Assembly: GCA_947494195.1 (NCBI GenBank)
Contig: CANLUC010000010.1
Location: forward strand, 1 to 57,014
Direction: 5' to 3'
Origin: an uncultured Nesterenkonia sp.
Lineage (GTDB): Bacteria; Actinomycetota; Actinomycetes; Actinomycetales; Micrococcaceae
DNA length: 57,014 nt
Shown here: positions 50,916 through 57,014 of the stretch, piece after piece
Layout of the letters: every line of letters begins with the position of its first letter
Numbering within the stretch: position 1 is the first letter of the stretch
Notes under the pieces: generated by a model
Databases searched by the model: none
Seen by the model: the letters and a program-made list of their open reading frames with translations, nothing else
What the model was told of the DNA's origin: nothing
Translations under genes and position numbers: made by a program

Positions 50916-51340
50916 GTGATGCCGTACTGGTGAAGTTTCCTCTTTCGGGTAGAGGCGATCTCCCGAGGACTCCAGGGATGCGTGTCGTTCCTAGAGGGGC
51001 CGAGGTCCGTGGTCGAATTTCTTCTGTCGCCAGCTTTCAGAGGCCAGTAGTGCTAATTTTGGTGCAATAGTTCAGCCCGCCCAGGTTCGCCTGGAGCGGG
51101 CTGGATCTTTTTGTGGAGTCATTCACGGGCACAAGACCTATCAAGTAACTCATGGCGATTTCGGAGCTGATAGTGCTGCTGGAATCCCGGAGTCTGAATC
51201 TTGAGGCACCCCCCTTGCACTCCCATCGAGAATTGAGTGGAAGCCGTGCGGGGAAACTAGAAGCGACACGCGCAATCGGATTGCCTAGCTTTTCGGTTTC
51301 AGTGCTGTTGACTGGTGCCCATAGGAGAAGGGAGTAGGAC
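50916..51340. other. Gap holding a terminator and the promoter of the RHH gene
   Basis: A 425-bp stretch. Apart from the terminator at 51074-51102 and the ribosome binding site GGGAG before 51341, I see no gene. A frame on the minus strand (51037-51372) has no recognisable protein. Confidence 0.4.
51074..51102 (+). terminator. Rho-independent terminator after the TA-like operon
   Basis: AGCCCGC-CCAGG pairs with CCTGG-A-GCGGGCT around a TTCG tetraloop, followed by GGATCTTTTTG. It probably ends transcription from the TA-like pair. Confidence 0.85.
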
Positions 51341-51538
51341 ATGGCCAGGATCAGCAAAGGCGATCGCGTCACCGTAACGGCGAAGATCCCAGCAGCGTAC
51401 GCACCAAAACTTGCTGGCTACGTTGAGGCGACCGGTGAAACTCGTTCTGAACTCATCGCACGCCTCGTAACCGCACATCTCGACTCTGTCGACCTAGTCG
51501 CAGAACGAGGACAGGAGCGCCTACCCCTCACCGCATAA
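51341..51538 (+). CDS. Ribbon-helix-helix type regulator near rep
   Basis: A 65-residue protein: RISKGDRVTVTAKIPAAYAP forms a beta strand and turn, followed by a helix pair (LAGYVEATGETRSELIARLV, then AHLDSVD). This is the CopG/Arc-type ribbon-helix-helix arrangement. GGGAG precedes ATG 51341. It lies upstream of rep on the same strand, separated by a terminator, and may repress rep to set copy number, as CopG does; this is inference. Confidence 0.7.
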   Translation: MARISKGDRVTVTAKIPAAYAPKLAGYVEATGETRSELIARLVTAHLDSVDLVAERGQERLPLTA

Positions 51539-51543
51539 AAGAA

Positions 51544-51571
51544 GAAGCGCCCACCTCACGGTGAGCGCTTC
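51544..51571 (+). terminator. Hairpin after the RHH gene
   Basis: GAAGCGC pairs with GCGCTTC, with an inner CAC/GTG pairing, 6 bp after the stop codon. It separates the regulator gene from the rep leader. Confidence 0.75.
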
Positions 51572-51581
51572 CCCAAAGCCT

Positions 51582-51620
51582 TTCAGAACCGCTCAAGTTT
51601 GGCCGCTAGACGGTTCTGAA
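51582..51620. promoter_or_regulatory. Inverted repeat in the rep leader
   Basis: TTCAGAACCG and CGGTTCTGAA form a perfect 10-bp inverted repeat with a 19-nt loop, 56 bp upstream of the rep start. In ColE2/pAL5000-type plasmids the rep leader carries copy-control RNA structures; this hairpin is the likely element here, or an operator for the RHH protein. Confidence 0.55.
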
Positions 51621-51675
51621 TCCAATCCCCTCAGGAGATCGAACCGATGACTCCCCCTCGAGGGAGGCACCTTTT

Positions 51676-52926
51676 GTGCTTCCCACTGTAGCACCGCGCG
51701 CCCAAACGCCCCAGAGACCACGCAACAACACGGCGTTTCGTGCTGCCTTCCTGAGCCACATCGCCACTGCGTGGGCTCGCGCATCAGCGACCAAAACCGC
51801 CCCCTCAGTGCGTATCCGCGCCTCGGACCTGGCCGAGTTCGAGTTCTACACGCCCTCACGTTCTGCCGGCTCAGTCCTGGTCATCGACATAGACCGGCCT
51901 GAGGCCGTTCTAGACATCTTCGACACAATCCCGGCCGAGATCCGGCCCTCCTGGATCGTGGAAACTCGCAAGGGCGCACAAGCCGGCTGGATGATCGACA
52001 CCGTTGACCTGCGACCCACCGCCCGAGAACGCCCCGTCGCATACGCCCGCGCTATCGGCGCGGCACTGCGCGACGCGCTGGCCGGCGACGAAGCGGTAGA
52101 CCCGCTGACGCCCGTGCGCGTGCGCAATCCCACCTACAGGCGCGCCGAGCTGCGCGCGTCGGCCACTCCCCCGGTGTACGGGCTCCGGGAGCTACATCAG
52201 GTGCTCAAAAGCGCGAACTTATGGCCCGAGGGGATGCGCTTCACCGGCCGCAGCGCTACCCAGAAAGCTCACCGTGCGATCGCGGCCGCGATCGACACCG
52301 GAAACCGGAATCAGACCGTGTTCGATGTGGCCCGTCACGTCGCCTATGCCGGCGGGGACTTCGAGGCTGTGGCCTGGGAGACCAACGACGCGGCCCCCGA
52401 GCCGATGAAAGCCGCTGAGGTGCGCGGGATTATCCGCAGCATCGCCCGGTACATGGCTAGCCCCCGTGGCCACCGCGCAGCCGTGGCCGTGCCGTCCCAG
52501 ATGCGCGAACTCATGGCAGAGATGGGACGCCGCGGCGGATTAGCCAACACGGCCGCGCAGCGCGCGGCCCGCGCATTGGGCCCTGCCGCGTCCGCAGCGG
52601 CCCGCAAACCCCTCACGGACACCAAAGCACGCAAGGCCCAGAAGCTCCGCGCACAGGGCCACTCACAGGCCGCTATCGGCCAGAAGCTCGCGGCCACACC
52701 ATCCACGGTTTCCCGCTGGCTGCGCCGCTACGTGGGGCATCAGTGCCCGCGTGCAACTGTGGAGCATCAGGTGGTCCGTAGACCCTCCCACCGTGCGCCC
52801 TACCGGCTACGGGCACTCTCCCACCGGTCACATAGGTCAGGAATCCCCTGCGAGATCCCCACACCAGGACCAGACTCTCCCGGTGATCCGAACTCAGGAC
52901 CGCCCAGCAGTCCACTCAGCGGCTAA
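51676..52926 (+). CDS. repA: Replication initiator, pAL5000/ColE2-like Rep
   Basis: A 416-residue Rep. The first 200 residues resemble the replicase domain of ColE2/pAL5000-type initiators (SAGSVLVIDIDRPEAVLDIF, RPSWIVETRKGAQAGWMIDT, VRVRNPTYRRAEL). A PriCT-like helical part follows (IAAAIDTGNRNQTVFDVARH). A C-terminal HTH (QGHSQAAIGQKLAATPSTVS) would bind the origin. Start GTG 51676 has GAGGGAGG about 8 nt upstream. The C-terminal 75 residues are Pro/Ser/His-rich, and the last 33 bases overlap a gene on the other strand. The origin is expected close by. Confidence 0.88.
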   Translation: MLPTVAPRAQTPQRPRNNTAFRAAFLSHIATAWARASATKTAPSVRIRASDLAEFEFYTPSRSAGSVLVIDIDRPEAVLDIFDTIPAEIRPSWIVETRKGAQAGWMIDTVDLRPTARERPVAYARAIGAALRDALAGDEAVDPLTPVRVRNPTYRRAELRASATPPVYGLRELHQVLKSANLWPEGMRFTGRSATQKAHRAIAAAIDTGNRNQTVFDVARHVAYAGGDFEAVAWETNDAAPEPMKAAEVRGIIRSIARYMASPRGHRAAVAVPSQMRELMAEMGRRGGLANTAAQRAARALGPAASAAARKPLTDTKARKAQKLRAQGHSQAAIGQKLAATPSTVSRWLRRYVGHQCPRATVEHQVVRRPSHRAPYRLRALSHRSHRSGIPCEIPTPGPDSPGDPNSGPPSSPLSG

Positions 52927-53166
52927 CCGCCCCGCCTCTGCGCGTACCTTCACCACTTCATCGGGCAGCCCTGCCTTATAGGTCGCTCGAATGCAGCCCC
53001 GCAGCGCCAGCGCGTGCAGCGCAGTCTTCAACTGCGCAGCCGGGAGGCCCGCGCCGCTGAGATTCCACAGCGGGATCGGTGGAGCCCCTTGCCCGATCTT
53101 TTCCAGGATGGCCAGCAGCGCCGCGTACTCCCCCGCCGTTGGTTCGTCCTTCTCCGCAGCAGTCAT
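52894..53166 (-). CDS. Small protein convergent with rep, function unknown
   Basis: A 90-residue helical protein (EYAALLAILEKIGQGAPPIP, then GLPAAQLKTALHALALRGCI) that could be a winged HTH, but I recognise no family. GGGGAG lies 7 nt before ATG 53166, which I prefer to a codon 14 residues upstream. It overlaps the 3' end of rep by 33 bp on the opposite strand. Confidence 0.6.
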   Translation of the reverse strand: MTAAEKDEPTAGEYAALLAILEKIGQGAPPIPLWNLSGAGLPAAQLKTALHALALRGCIRATYKAGLPDEVVKVRAEAGRLAAEWTAGRS

Positions 53167-53577
53167 CGCAGCTCCCCTCGTCGTCGGTGCTCCCACGCTA
53201 AGCCGCACCTATGACACGTCCGAGGCCCCGCAGCCGAGCAGCAGCACCAGGCCCGCCGCGCAGGTCGAGTGCGATCAACGGTCACGTTCGGTTGGTCCCT
53301 CGCGGCCGAGTGGTGGCCTTTCCCGTGGTTCCGATATGTGCCGCCAGGTGGCTCATTGCCAGGACTCTCGCAGTTGACCAGATGCCCTACGGATACTGCA
53401 CGCGGCCGCGCCGCGCACAAGTCGCCGGGGGCGACTCTGCGCCAGCAGAACTTCTCGACGGCGCTGCGCTTATTTCCTTTCGAGAACTCCCACCGGCTGG
53501 CCTTCGGTGTGCCCGCCACTTTCCCGCGTGCCTAGCGCGAAGCGCCATCAGGACCAACACACGAGAGAGGCCACATC
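53167..53577. other. Gap between the rep-convergent gene and the NrdH-like gene
   Basis: About 410 bases with no gene recognised. Bases around 53465-53512 (core ACCGGCTGGCCTTCGGTGTG) match the repeated leader upstream of the ArdC-like gene, so a third, partial leader copy drives the NrdH-like gene. Confidence 0.5.
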
Positions 53578-53799
53578 ATGAGCACCATCACCGTCTACAC
53601 AACTCCCGGATGCCCTCAGTGCACCACCACTTTTCGAGCCCTCGATAAAGCCAACCTCGACTACACCGCCGTTGATCTCACCACCGATGACGCAGCTCTC
53701 GCCCGGGTCAAGGAACTCGGCTACTCACAGGCCCCGGTAGTCGTCACGGACTCCGATCACTGGTCAGGTTTCCGGCCCGACAAGATCAAGGCGCTCTAG
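53578..53799 (+). CDS. NrdH-like glutaredoxin/thioredoxin
   Basis: A 73-residue redoxin: [20 protein letters not shown] with active site C12-P-Q-C15, and the cis-Pro region [20 protein letters not shown] typical of NrdH. NrdH reduces class Ib ribonucleotide reductase; a plasmid copy might boost dNTP supply when the plasmid enters a cell, but that is speculation. AGAGAGG precedes ATG 53578. Its leader contains the partial repeat shared with the antirestriction gene. Confidence 0.9.
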   Translation: MSTITVYTTPGCPQCTTTFRALDKANLDYTAVDLTTDDAALARVKELGYSQAPVVVTDSDHWSGFRPDKIKAL

Positions 53800-53840
53800 T
53801 CGGGAGGGGCGCAGTCCCCTCACCCAGCGAACCCGCGTCC

Positions 53841-53912
53841 TTACGCGGTTACGCATGTACTCAGTTCCGCAGTTGCTCTATTGCGCATTTACGCAACCGC
53901 GCATATGCTCGG
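53841..53912 (+). repeat. TTACGCA repeats upstream of parA (cluster A)
   Basis: A series of words of the type TTACGC, TTACGCATG, TTGCGCATTTACGCAA and CGCGCATATGC fills the 70 bases before parA. Similar clusters lie at 54831-54860 and 55093-55139. They look like a centromere (parS) or autoregulatory sites bound by the partner protein at 54538. Confidence 0.75.
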
Positions 53913-53915
53913 AAC

Positions 53916-54533
53916 ATGGCTCAATATATAGCGATCACGAATCTCAAGGGCGGATCTGCGAAGACAACTTCGACCGCCCACCTAGCTCACGCATTCGCGC
54001 AGCGGGGATCTCGCGTCATGGTCGTGGATGCCGACCCGCAGGGATCGACGCTGCGCTGGTCATCCCTCGCAGAGTGGAGCATTCCCACGATCAGCCTTCC
54101 CGTGAAGAACCTTCACACCCGCCTCAGTGGCATCACCCCGGCCGATATAGACCTAGTTCTCATCGACTCTCCCCCGCTGGATGAGCACGCCGGCATCGTC
54201 TACTCGCTCCTGCGCGTAGCGGATGCAGCGATCATCACCGCTGCACCCACGATGATCGAGTGGGAACGGCTGCCGATTGTCTGGAACGCCATTGATGAAG
54301 TCGAGTCGCTGCGCGACTCCCCCTTGCGTCACACGGTCCTACTGAATCGCACCGTTCCACGCGCCAACAGCACTGAGGTCTACCGCAGCGCCATCGAGGA
54401 CGCGGGACACGACGTACTTACGGCCACCATTCCACGCCGCGAAAGCTTCGCGCAGAGCTTCGGGGCACCAATCACCGATGTAGGGGCCTACTGGGCCGCA
54501 GCAGACGAAATCGCACTCTGGAAGGACGCCTAA
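53916..54533 (+). CDS. parA: ParA-family partition ATPase
   Basis: A 205-residue ParA of the small type, with the deviant Walker A motif KGGSAKTT (11-18), [14 protein letters not shown] (Walker A') and VLIDSPP (Walker B). Small ParAs lack an N-terminal HTH, so DNA binding and repression fall to the partner. It segregates the plasmid along the nucleoid. It starts directly after the repeat cluster A and ends 4 bp before the partner gene. Confidence 0.93.
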   Translation: MAQYIAITNLKGGSAKTTSTAHLAHAFAQRGSRVMVVDADPQGSTLRWSSLAEWSIPTISLPVKNLHTRLSGITPADIDLVLIDSPPLDEHAGIVYSLLRVADAAIITAAPTMIEWERLPIVWNAIDEVESLRDSPLRHTVLLNRTVPRANSTEVYRSAIEDAGHDVLTATIPRRESFAQSFGAPITDVGAYWAAADEIALWKDA

Positions 54534-54537
54534 CCTC

Positions 54538-54834
54538 ATGGCTAAGAACAACCTCACTGATCGAGTGAAGAACGTAGGGGCCAAGACGGCCGCAGCACCG
54601 GCCGCAGCCGAGAAGCCCGCCGCGCCCAAGCCGCCGCCGCGCGCCAAGCCAGTGAAAGTCACCGCCGAGCTATCCCCGAACACCTATCGGTCGCTCAAAG
54701 AGATCTGCAACGGCCTCGCAGACGACACCGGACAGACCCGCGTTACCAACGTTGCCGTGATCCGAGCCCTGGTCGAGATCCTTCCCACCGACCCGGACCT
54801 GCTGGCGAAAGTCCGTGAACGCGTACAACCGTAA
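54538..54834 (+). CDS. Partition partner with C-terminal ribbon-helix-helix-like domain
   Basis: A 98-residue protein. The N-terminal 40 residues are Ala/Pro/Lys-rich and flexible, as in ParB-like partners that stimulate ParA; the C-terminal part (VKVTAELSPNTYRSLKEICN, then VTNVAVIRALVEIL) looks like a ribbon-helix-helix DNA-binding fold. It follows parA by 4 bp. The TTACGCA clusters around the operon are its likely binding sites. Confidence 0.85.
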   Translation: MAKNNLTDRVKNVGAKTAAAPAAAEKPAAPKPPPRAKPVKVTAELSPNTYRSLKEICNGLADDTGQTRVTNVAVIRALVEILPTDPDLLAKVRERVQP

Positions 54835-54860
54835 GTGCGCAATTACGCATCTACGCAAAA
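54831..54860 (+). repeat. TTACGCA repeats after the partition operon (cluster B)
   Basis: Contains GTGCGCAATTACGCA and TCTACGCAAAA, the same word family as cluster A. Confidence 0.65.
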
Positions 54861-54885
54861 CGACTATGACTCTGAGGAACTAGCT

Positions 54886-55071
54886 ATGGGCAGGATCAAT
54901 CTCGAAATTGCCGACGACCAGCAGAAGCTGATGTTGGAGTCGTTGCAGCTCAATCACGACCGCTATTCAAGGCTTAGAGACGAAGCTGCCAGGACTGGCT
55001 TGGGTTCCATCGGGCCACGCGACAGGTTGACCGAGCTAGAGGAACTAATGGCCCTTCTTGAAGAAGCGTGA
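54886..55071 (+). CDS. Small helical protein after the partition genes
   Basis: A 61-residue acidic, mostly helical protein (NLEIADDQQKLMLESLQLNH, then LTELEELMALLEEA). No family recognised. GAGGAA precedes ATG 54886; a GTG 17 codons upstream would run through repeat cluster B. It lies between clusters B and C and may be an accessory of the partition system. Confidence 0.6.
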   Translation: MGRINLEIADDQQKLMLESLQLNHDRYSRLRDEAARTGLGSIGPRDRLTELEELMALLEEA

Positions 55072-55092
55072 CCAAGCACCAGTGGCCGACCA

Positions 55093-55139
55093 TGCGTAAC
55101 ACCGTATTTACGCACCTCCGCATATCCGCATTTACGGAC
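55093..55139 (+). repeat. TTACGCA repeats (cluster C)
   Basis: TGCGTAAC, ATTTACGCAC, CCGCATATCCGCATTTACG continue the word family of clusters A and B, next to the end of the resolvase gene. Confidence 0.65.
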
Positions 55140-55713
55140 TCGTGAGAACAGTCCTGTAAAGCGTAGAGCGGTTGATCCCATAGTGCCGCGCTACCTCAGC
55201 CTTGGGGACGCCCTCAGCCACCAGGCGGCGTGCCGCGTCCGCGTCTTGCTTAGATAGGGATAGCGGCCGGCCTCGGTACGCGCCACGAGCTTTCGCGGCC
55301 GCGATTCCGTCAGCTTGTCGTTCACGGATGATCGAGCGTTCCAGCTCGGCTACCGAACCGAGCAGGTGGAGCTGGAAGCGCGCGTAAGGGTCGGAGCCGG
55401 CAGGGGAGTAGGTCACCCCCTCCGCGACGAAGCGCAGCGTAACCCCCTTGGCCATCAACTCGTCGGTGATCTGGCTGAGGTCGATCACCGACCGGGCTAG
55501 CCGGTCCATGGAAGACACCACCACTTCATCGCCGGCCCGCACATGGCTGAGCAGCCGTCCAAGCTCAGGCCGACCGCGCCGGGAGGATGCCGACGCGTGT
55601 TCCTCGAAGCTCATGTGAACCTCACCAACGGCTGCGCGCTGGCGATCTAAATTCTGATCTGTGGTGGAGACCCGCAGGTAGGCCACCTGCTGCCCCTGAA
55701 TCTGTTGCGTCAT
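55132..55713 (-). CDS. Serine resolvase, probable plasmid multimer resolution
   Basis: A 193-residue serine recombinase: QQVAYLRVSTTDQNLDRQ with nucleophile S16, VVVSSMDRLARSVIDL, the VAELERSIIRERQADGIAAA helix, and a C-terminal HTH (VPKAEVARHYGINRSTLYR). Its place beside parA and rep suggests a role in resolving plasmid dimers. It is distinct from the resolvases at 2938 and 4410. ATG 55713 has only a weak ribosome binding site. Confidence 0.92.
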   Translation of the reverse strand: MTQQIQGQQVAYLRVSTTDQNLDRQRAAVGEVHMSFEEHASASSRRGRPELGRLLSHVRAGDEVVVSSMDRLARSVIDLSQITDELMAKGVTLRFVAEGVTYSPAGSDPYARFQLHLLGSVAELERSIIRERQADGIAAAKARGAYRGRPLSLSKQDADAARRLVAEGVPKAEVARHYGINRSTLYRTVLTSP

Positions 55714-55905
55714 GTCTAAGAGCTTCGCACGATTGTGTTGCTTTAGACCGCGCGGTGTGGCTTCGTTCGCTTGGTGGCGGGGTTTTTGCAGCGCTCCGTG
55801 GCGGTCTTGTTGCCGCGATCACGCAGGACTGGCTGCAGGTTGGTGTCGCGGTCTGAACCGAGAGGGGTGCGCCCGGTCGGGGCCGTTTGGATCGCTGCCG
55901 CTACG

Positions 55906-56508
55906 TCAGAGTCCGAAGGCTCCGCCGCTGACGAGGATCACGATGCCGAGGCCGATGAGAACGATGGGGAAGAGGATGTGCTCCCAGCGTTCGAGCACTT
56001 CGGCGATCGGGGGGCGGGTGGCGACGAACTTTGCCAGGGCCACCAGGACCGCGACGAGCGCGAGGAAGACGATGCAGTAGGCGACTACTGCGAGAGGTTC
56101 CACGCTGAGGAAGACAGGGGTGTAGACGCCGATGTTGTCGCCGCCGTTGGCAAGGGTGACGCCTGCGACTGTCCACACGCCGACCTTCTTGCCGGCAACC
56201 TTGGCCTCGTCGTCATCGTCGTCATCGTCTCCGCGCCAGGCCTGCCATGCGGCCCAGAGGCCGAGGCCCAGAGGGATGAGACCGAAGTACGGGATGGCTG
56301 CCGAGGGCAGGAATGTTCCGGCGCCGATGGTCACCAGGACCGCGGCACCGAGGATGCCGGCGAATCCGAGGTACTGGCCGGCCAGAATGCGGGCGGTAGT
56401 GCCGCGCTGGCCTGCCCCTCGCGCGAAGAAGAGGGAGAGCACGATGATGTCGTCGATGTTGGTCGCTGCGAACAGGCCCATCGCCTGCAAGACCGAGGTG
56501 AGGATCAT
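55906..56508 (-). CDS. cadD: CadD-type cadmium resistance transporter
   Basis: A 200-residue membrane protein of the CadD family with about five or six helices. The first helix holds NIDDIIVLSLFFA and a central loop is very acidic (GDDDDDDDEAKVAGKK); GGDNIGVYTPVF is the second conserved acidic motif. CadD exports Cd(II). ATG 56508 overlaps the stop of the CmtR-like gene by four bases, so the two form one coupled operon. Confidence 0.92.
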   Translation of the reverse strand: MILTSVLQAMGLFAATNIDDIIVLSLFFARGAGQRGTTARILAGQYLGFAGILGAAVLVTIGAGTFLPSAAIPYFGLIPLGLGLWAAWQAWRGDDDDDDDEAKVAGKKVGVWTVAGVTLANGGDNIGVYTPVFLSVEPLAVVAYCIVFLALVAVLVALAKFVATRPPIAEVLERWEHILFPIVLIGLGIVILVSGGAFGL

Positions 56509-56864
56509 GCGCCCACCCCAGCTGCGTCGCATCCGGGAAGCGAGCAGGCGGGATCGATGCACGGGGCGTCTTCGTCCACTGCCAGGGTGGCATCGACCAG
56601 TGCCGTCAGCGCCTGCGCCAGGTGCGAATCGGCGATCTCATATCGTGTCCGACGACCCTCGGGCTCGGAGACGACGATCCCGCAATCGCGCAGGCATGCC
56701 AGGTGGTTGGACACGTTCGGGCGTGTCAGGTCCAGATCTCGGGCCAGTTCCGCCGGGTAAGCGGGATGGTCGAGCAGGGTCAAGATGATCCGGGATCGAG
56801 TGGGGTCGGCCAGTGCACGACCCAGGCGGTTCATCACGTCGAGACGCGAAGCAATAGTCAGCAT
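56505..56864 (-). CDS. cmtR: CmtR-type cadmium/lead-sensing ArsR repressor
   Basis: A 119-residue ArsR/SmtB repressor. The HTH region is YPAELARDLDLTRPNVSNHL, and the metal-sensing cysteines C57 and C61 (ACLRDC) plus C102 (PCIDPAC) stand at exactly the positions of the Cd/Pb-binding cysteines of mycobacterial CmtR. Extra cysteines follow at the end. Without Cd it should repress its own operon with cadD. I chose ATG 56864, the known family start; the -10 box TATAGT lies 7 nt upstream, so the transcript is probably leaderless. Confidence 0.93.
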   Translation of the reverse strand: MLTIASRLDVMNRLGRALADPTRSRIILTLLDHPAYPAELARDLDLTRPNVSNHLACLRDCGIVVSEPEGRRTRYEIADSHLAQALTALVDATLAVDEDAPCIDPACSLPGCDAAGVGA

Positions 56865-56899
56865 GGACTGAACTATACAGCGCGAACTGAATACTCGGT
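56865..56899 (-). promoter_or_regulatory. cmtR-cadD promoter, probably leaderless
   Basis: On the minus strand TATAGT lies 7 nt before the cmtR ATG. Around it CAGTTC and TAGTTC repeat with 11-nt spacing (TTCAGTTCGCGCTGTATAG), a likely CmtR operator overlapping the promoter. Confidence 0.65.
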
Positions 56900-57014
56900 C
56901 ACAGGCGTCAGCCCAGATCGCATGCCCGTAAGGGGAACGGTGGATTCTGGCGGTCATTGCAACAGGAGGTCTTCGATCAATTCGATCGGCTTCTGAAACC
57001 CTAGTCTTTTCCGC
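56900..57014. other. Right end of the window, no gene seen
   Basis: The last 115 bases contain no gene. The stretch around 56955-56990 (TTGCAACAGGAGG) has the look of an insertion sequence end, but too little is visible to name it. Confidence 0.3.

Noticed and set aside
51037-51372. A 111-codon minus-strand frame
   Set aside because: It crosses the rho-independent terminator at 51074-51102 and the start of the RHH gene, and matches no family.
1-57014. CRISPR arrays, rRNA or tRNA genes
   Set aside because: No regularly spaced repeats and no cloverleaf or rRNA-like sequence were recognised on either strand.

Overview
The window is high-GC actinobacterial DNA, most likely plasmid DNA from a member of the Micrococcales or a relative. 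The reasons are frequent GTG starts, promoters whose -10 box lies about 7 nt before an ATG (leaderless messages), a mycobacterial-type CmtR, an actinobacterial seven-iron ferredoxin, and Rep, relaxase and ParA proteins of actinobacterial plasmid type. This placement is inferred from gene content; no database search was possible.

Layout. 1-5 kb: a MerR-controlled redox cassette (class I flavin disulfide reductase and thioredoxin-like protein) bracketed by an 18-bp direct repeat, then two serine resolvases and two small DUF genes. 5-8.5 kb: a lower-GC block with a nucleotidyltransferase-like gene overlapping an unrecognised 332-aa gene, facing an Abi/UG-type reverse transcriptase; this is the best candidate for an undescribed defence locus. 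8.7-9 kb: an IS481 transposase remnant. 9-20 kb: a patchwork of Fe-S and redox genes (Rieske protein, SdhB still carrying the last codons of sdhA, ferredoxin, a three-Cys regulator, flavohemoglobin, butanediol dehydrogenase), then a Crp/Fnr regulator facing an HMA metallochaperone and a P1B-ATPase with a CPG motif, and a broken response regulator. 20-32.6 kb: a copper island (multicopper oxidase, Csp-type copper storage protein, CopB, CopZ with a perfect CsoR-type operator, DUF305 lipoprotein, two-component system, DUF1624-type membrane protein). 32.8-40.3 kb: an NlpC/P60 hydrolase with a structured leader, a single-polypeptide Type ISP restriction-modification enzyme, and an Abi_2 (AbiD/F) HEPN protein preceded by a short terminator-ended transcript unit.

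40.4-57 kb is the plasmid backbone: a lytic transglycosylase/M23 protein, three related two-TM miniproteins with repeated hairpins, two genes behind a duplicated leader of about 260 bp (the second is an ArdC-like antirestriction protein), a small HTH/coiled-coil operon, a probable oriT, MobC, a MOBP relaxase, a toxin-antitoxin-like pair, a ribbon-helix-helix protein, Rep of the pAL5000/ColE2 type, a NrdH-like redoxin, ParA with its partner between TTACGCA repeat clusters, a resolvase, and a CmtR-CadD cadmium operon. No type IV secretion ATPase or coupling protein is present, so the element is mobilisable or the transfer genes lie outside.

Read together, this is a mobilisable metal-resistance and defence plasmid: replication, partition and mobilisation modules are intact, metal detoxification forms the main cargo, and at least two defence loci sit beside recombinases and IS debris. 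Several core genes look captured or eroded (sdhA tail, cupin, response regulator), which suggests repeated illegitimate recombination.
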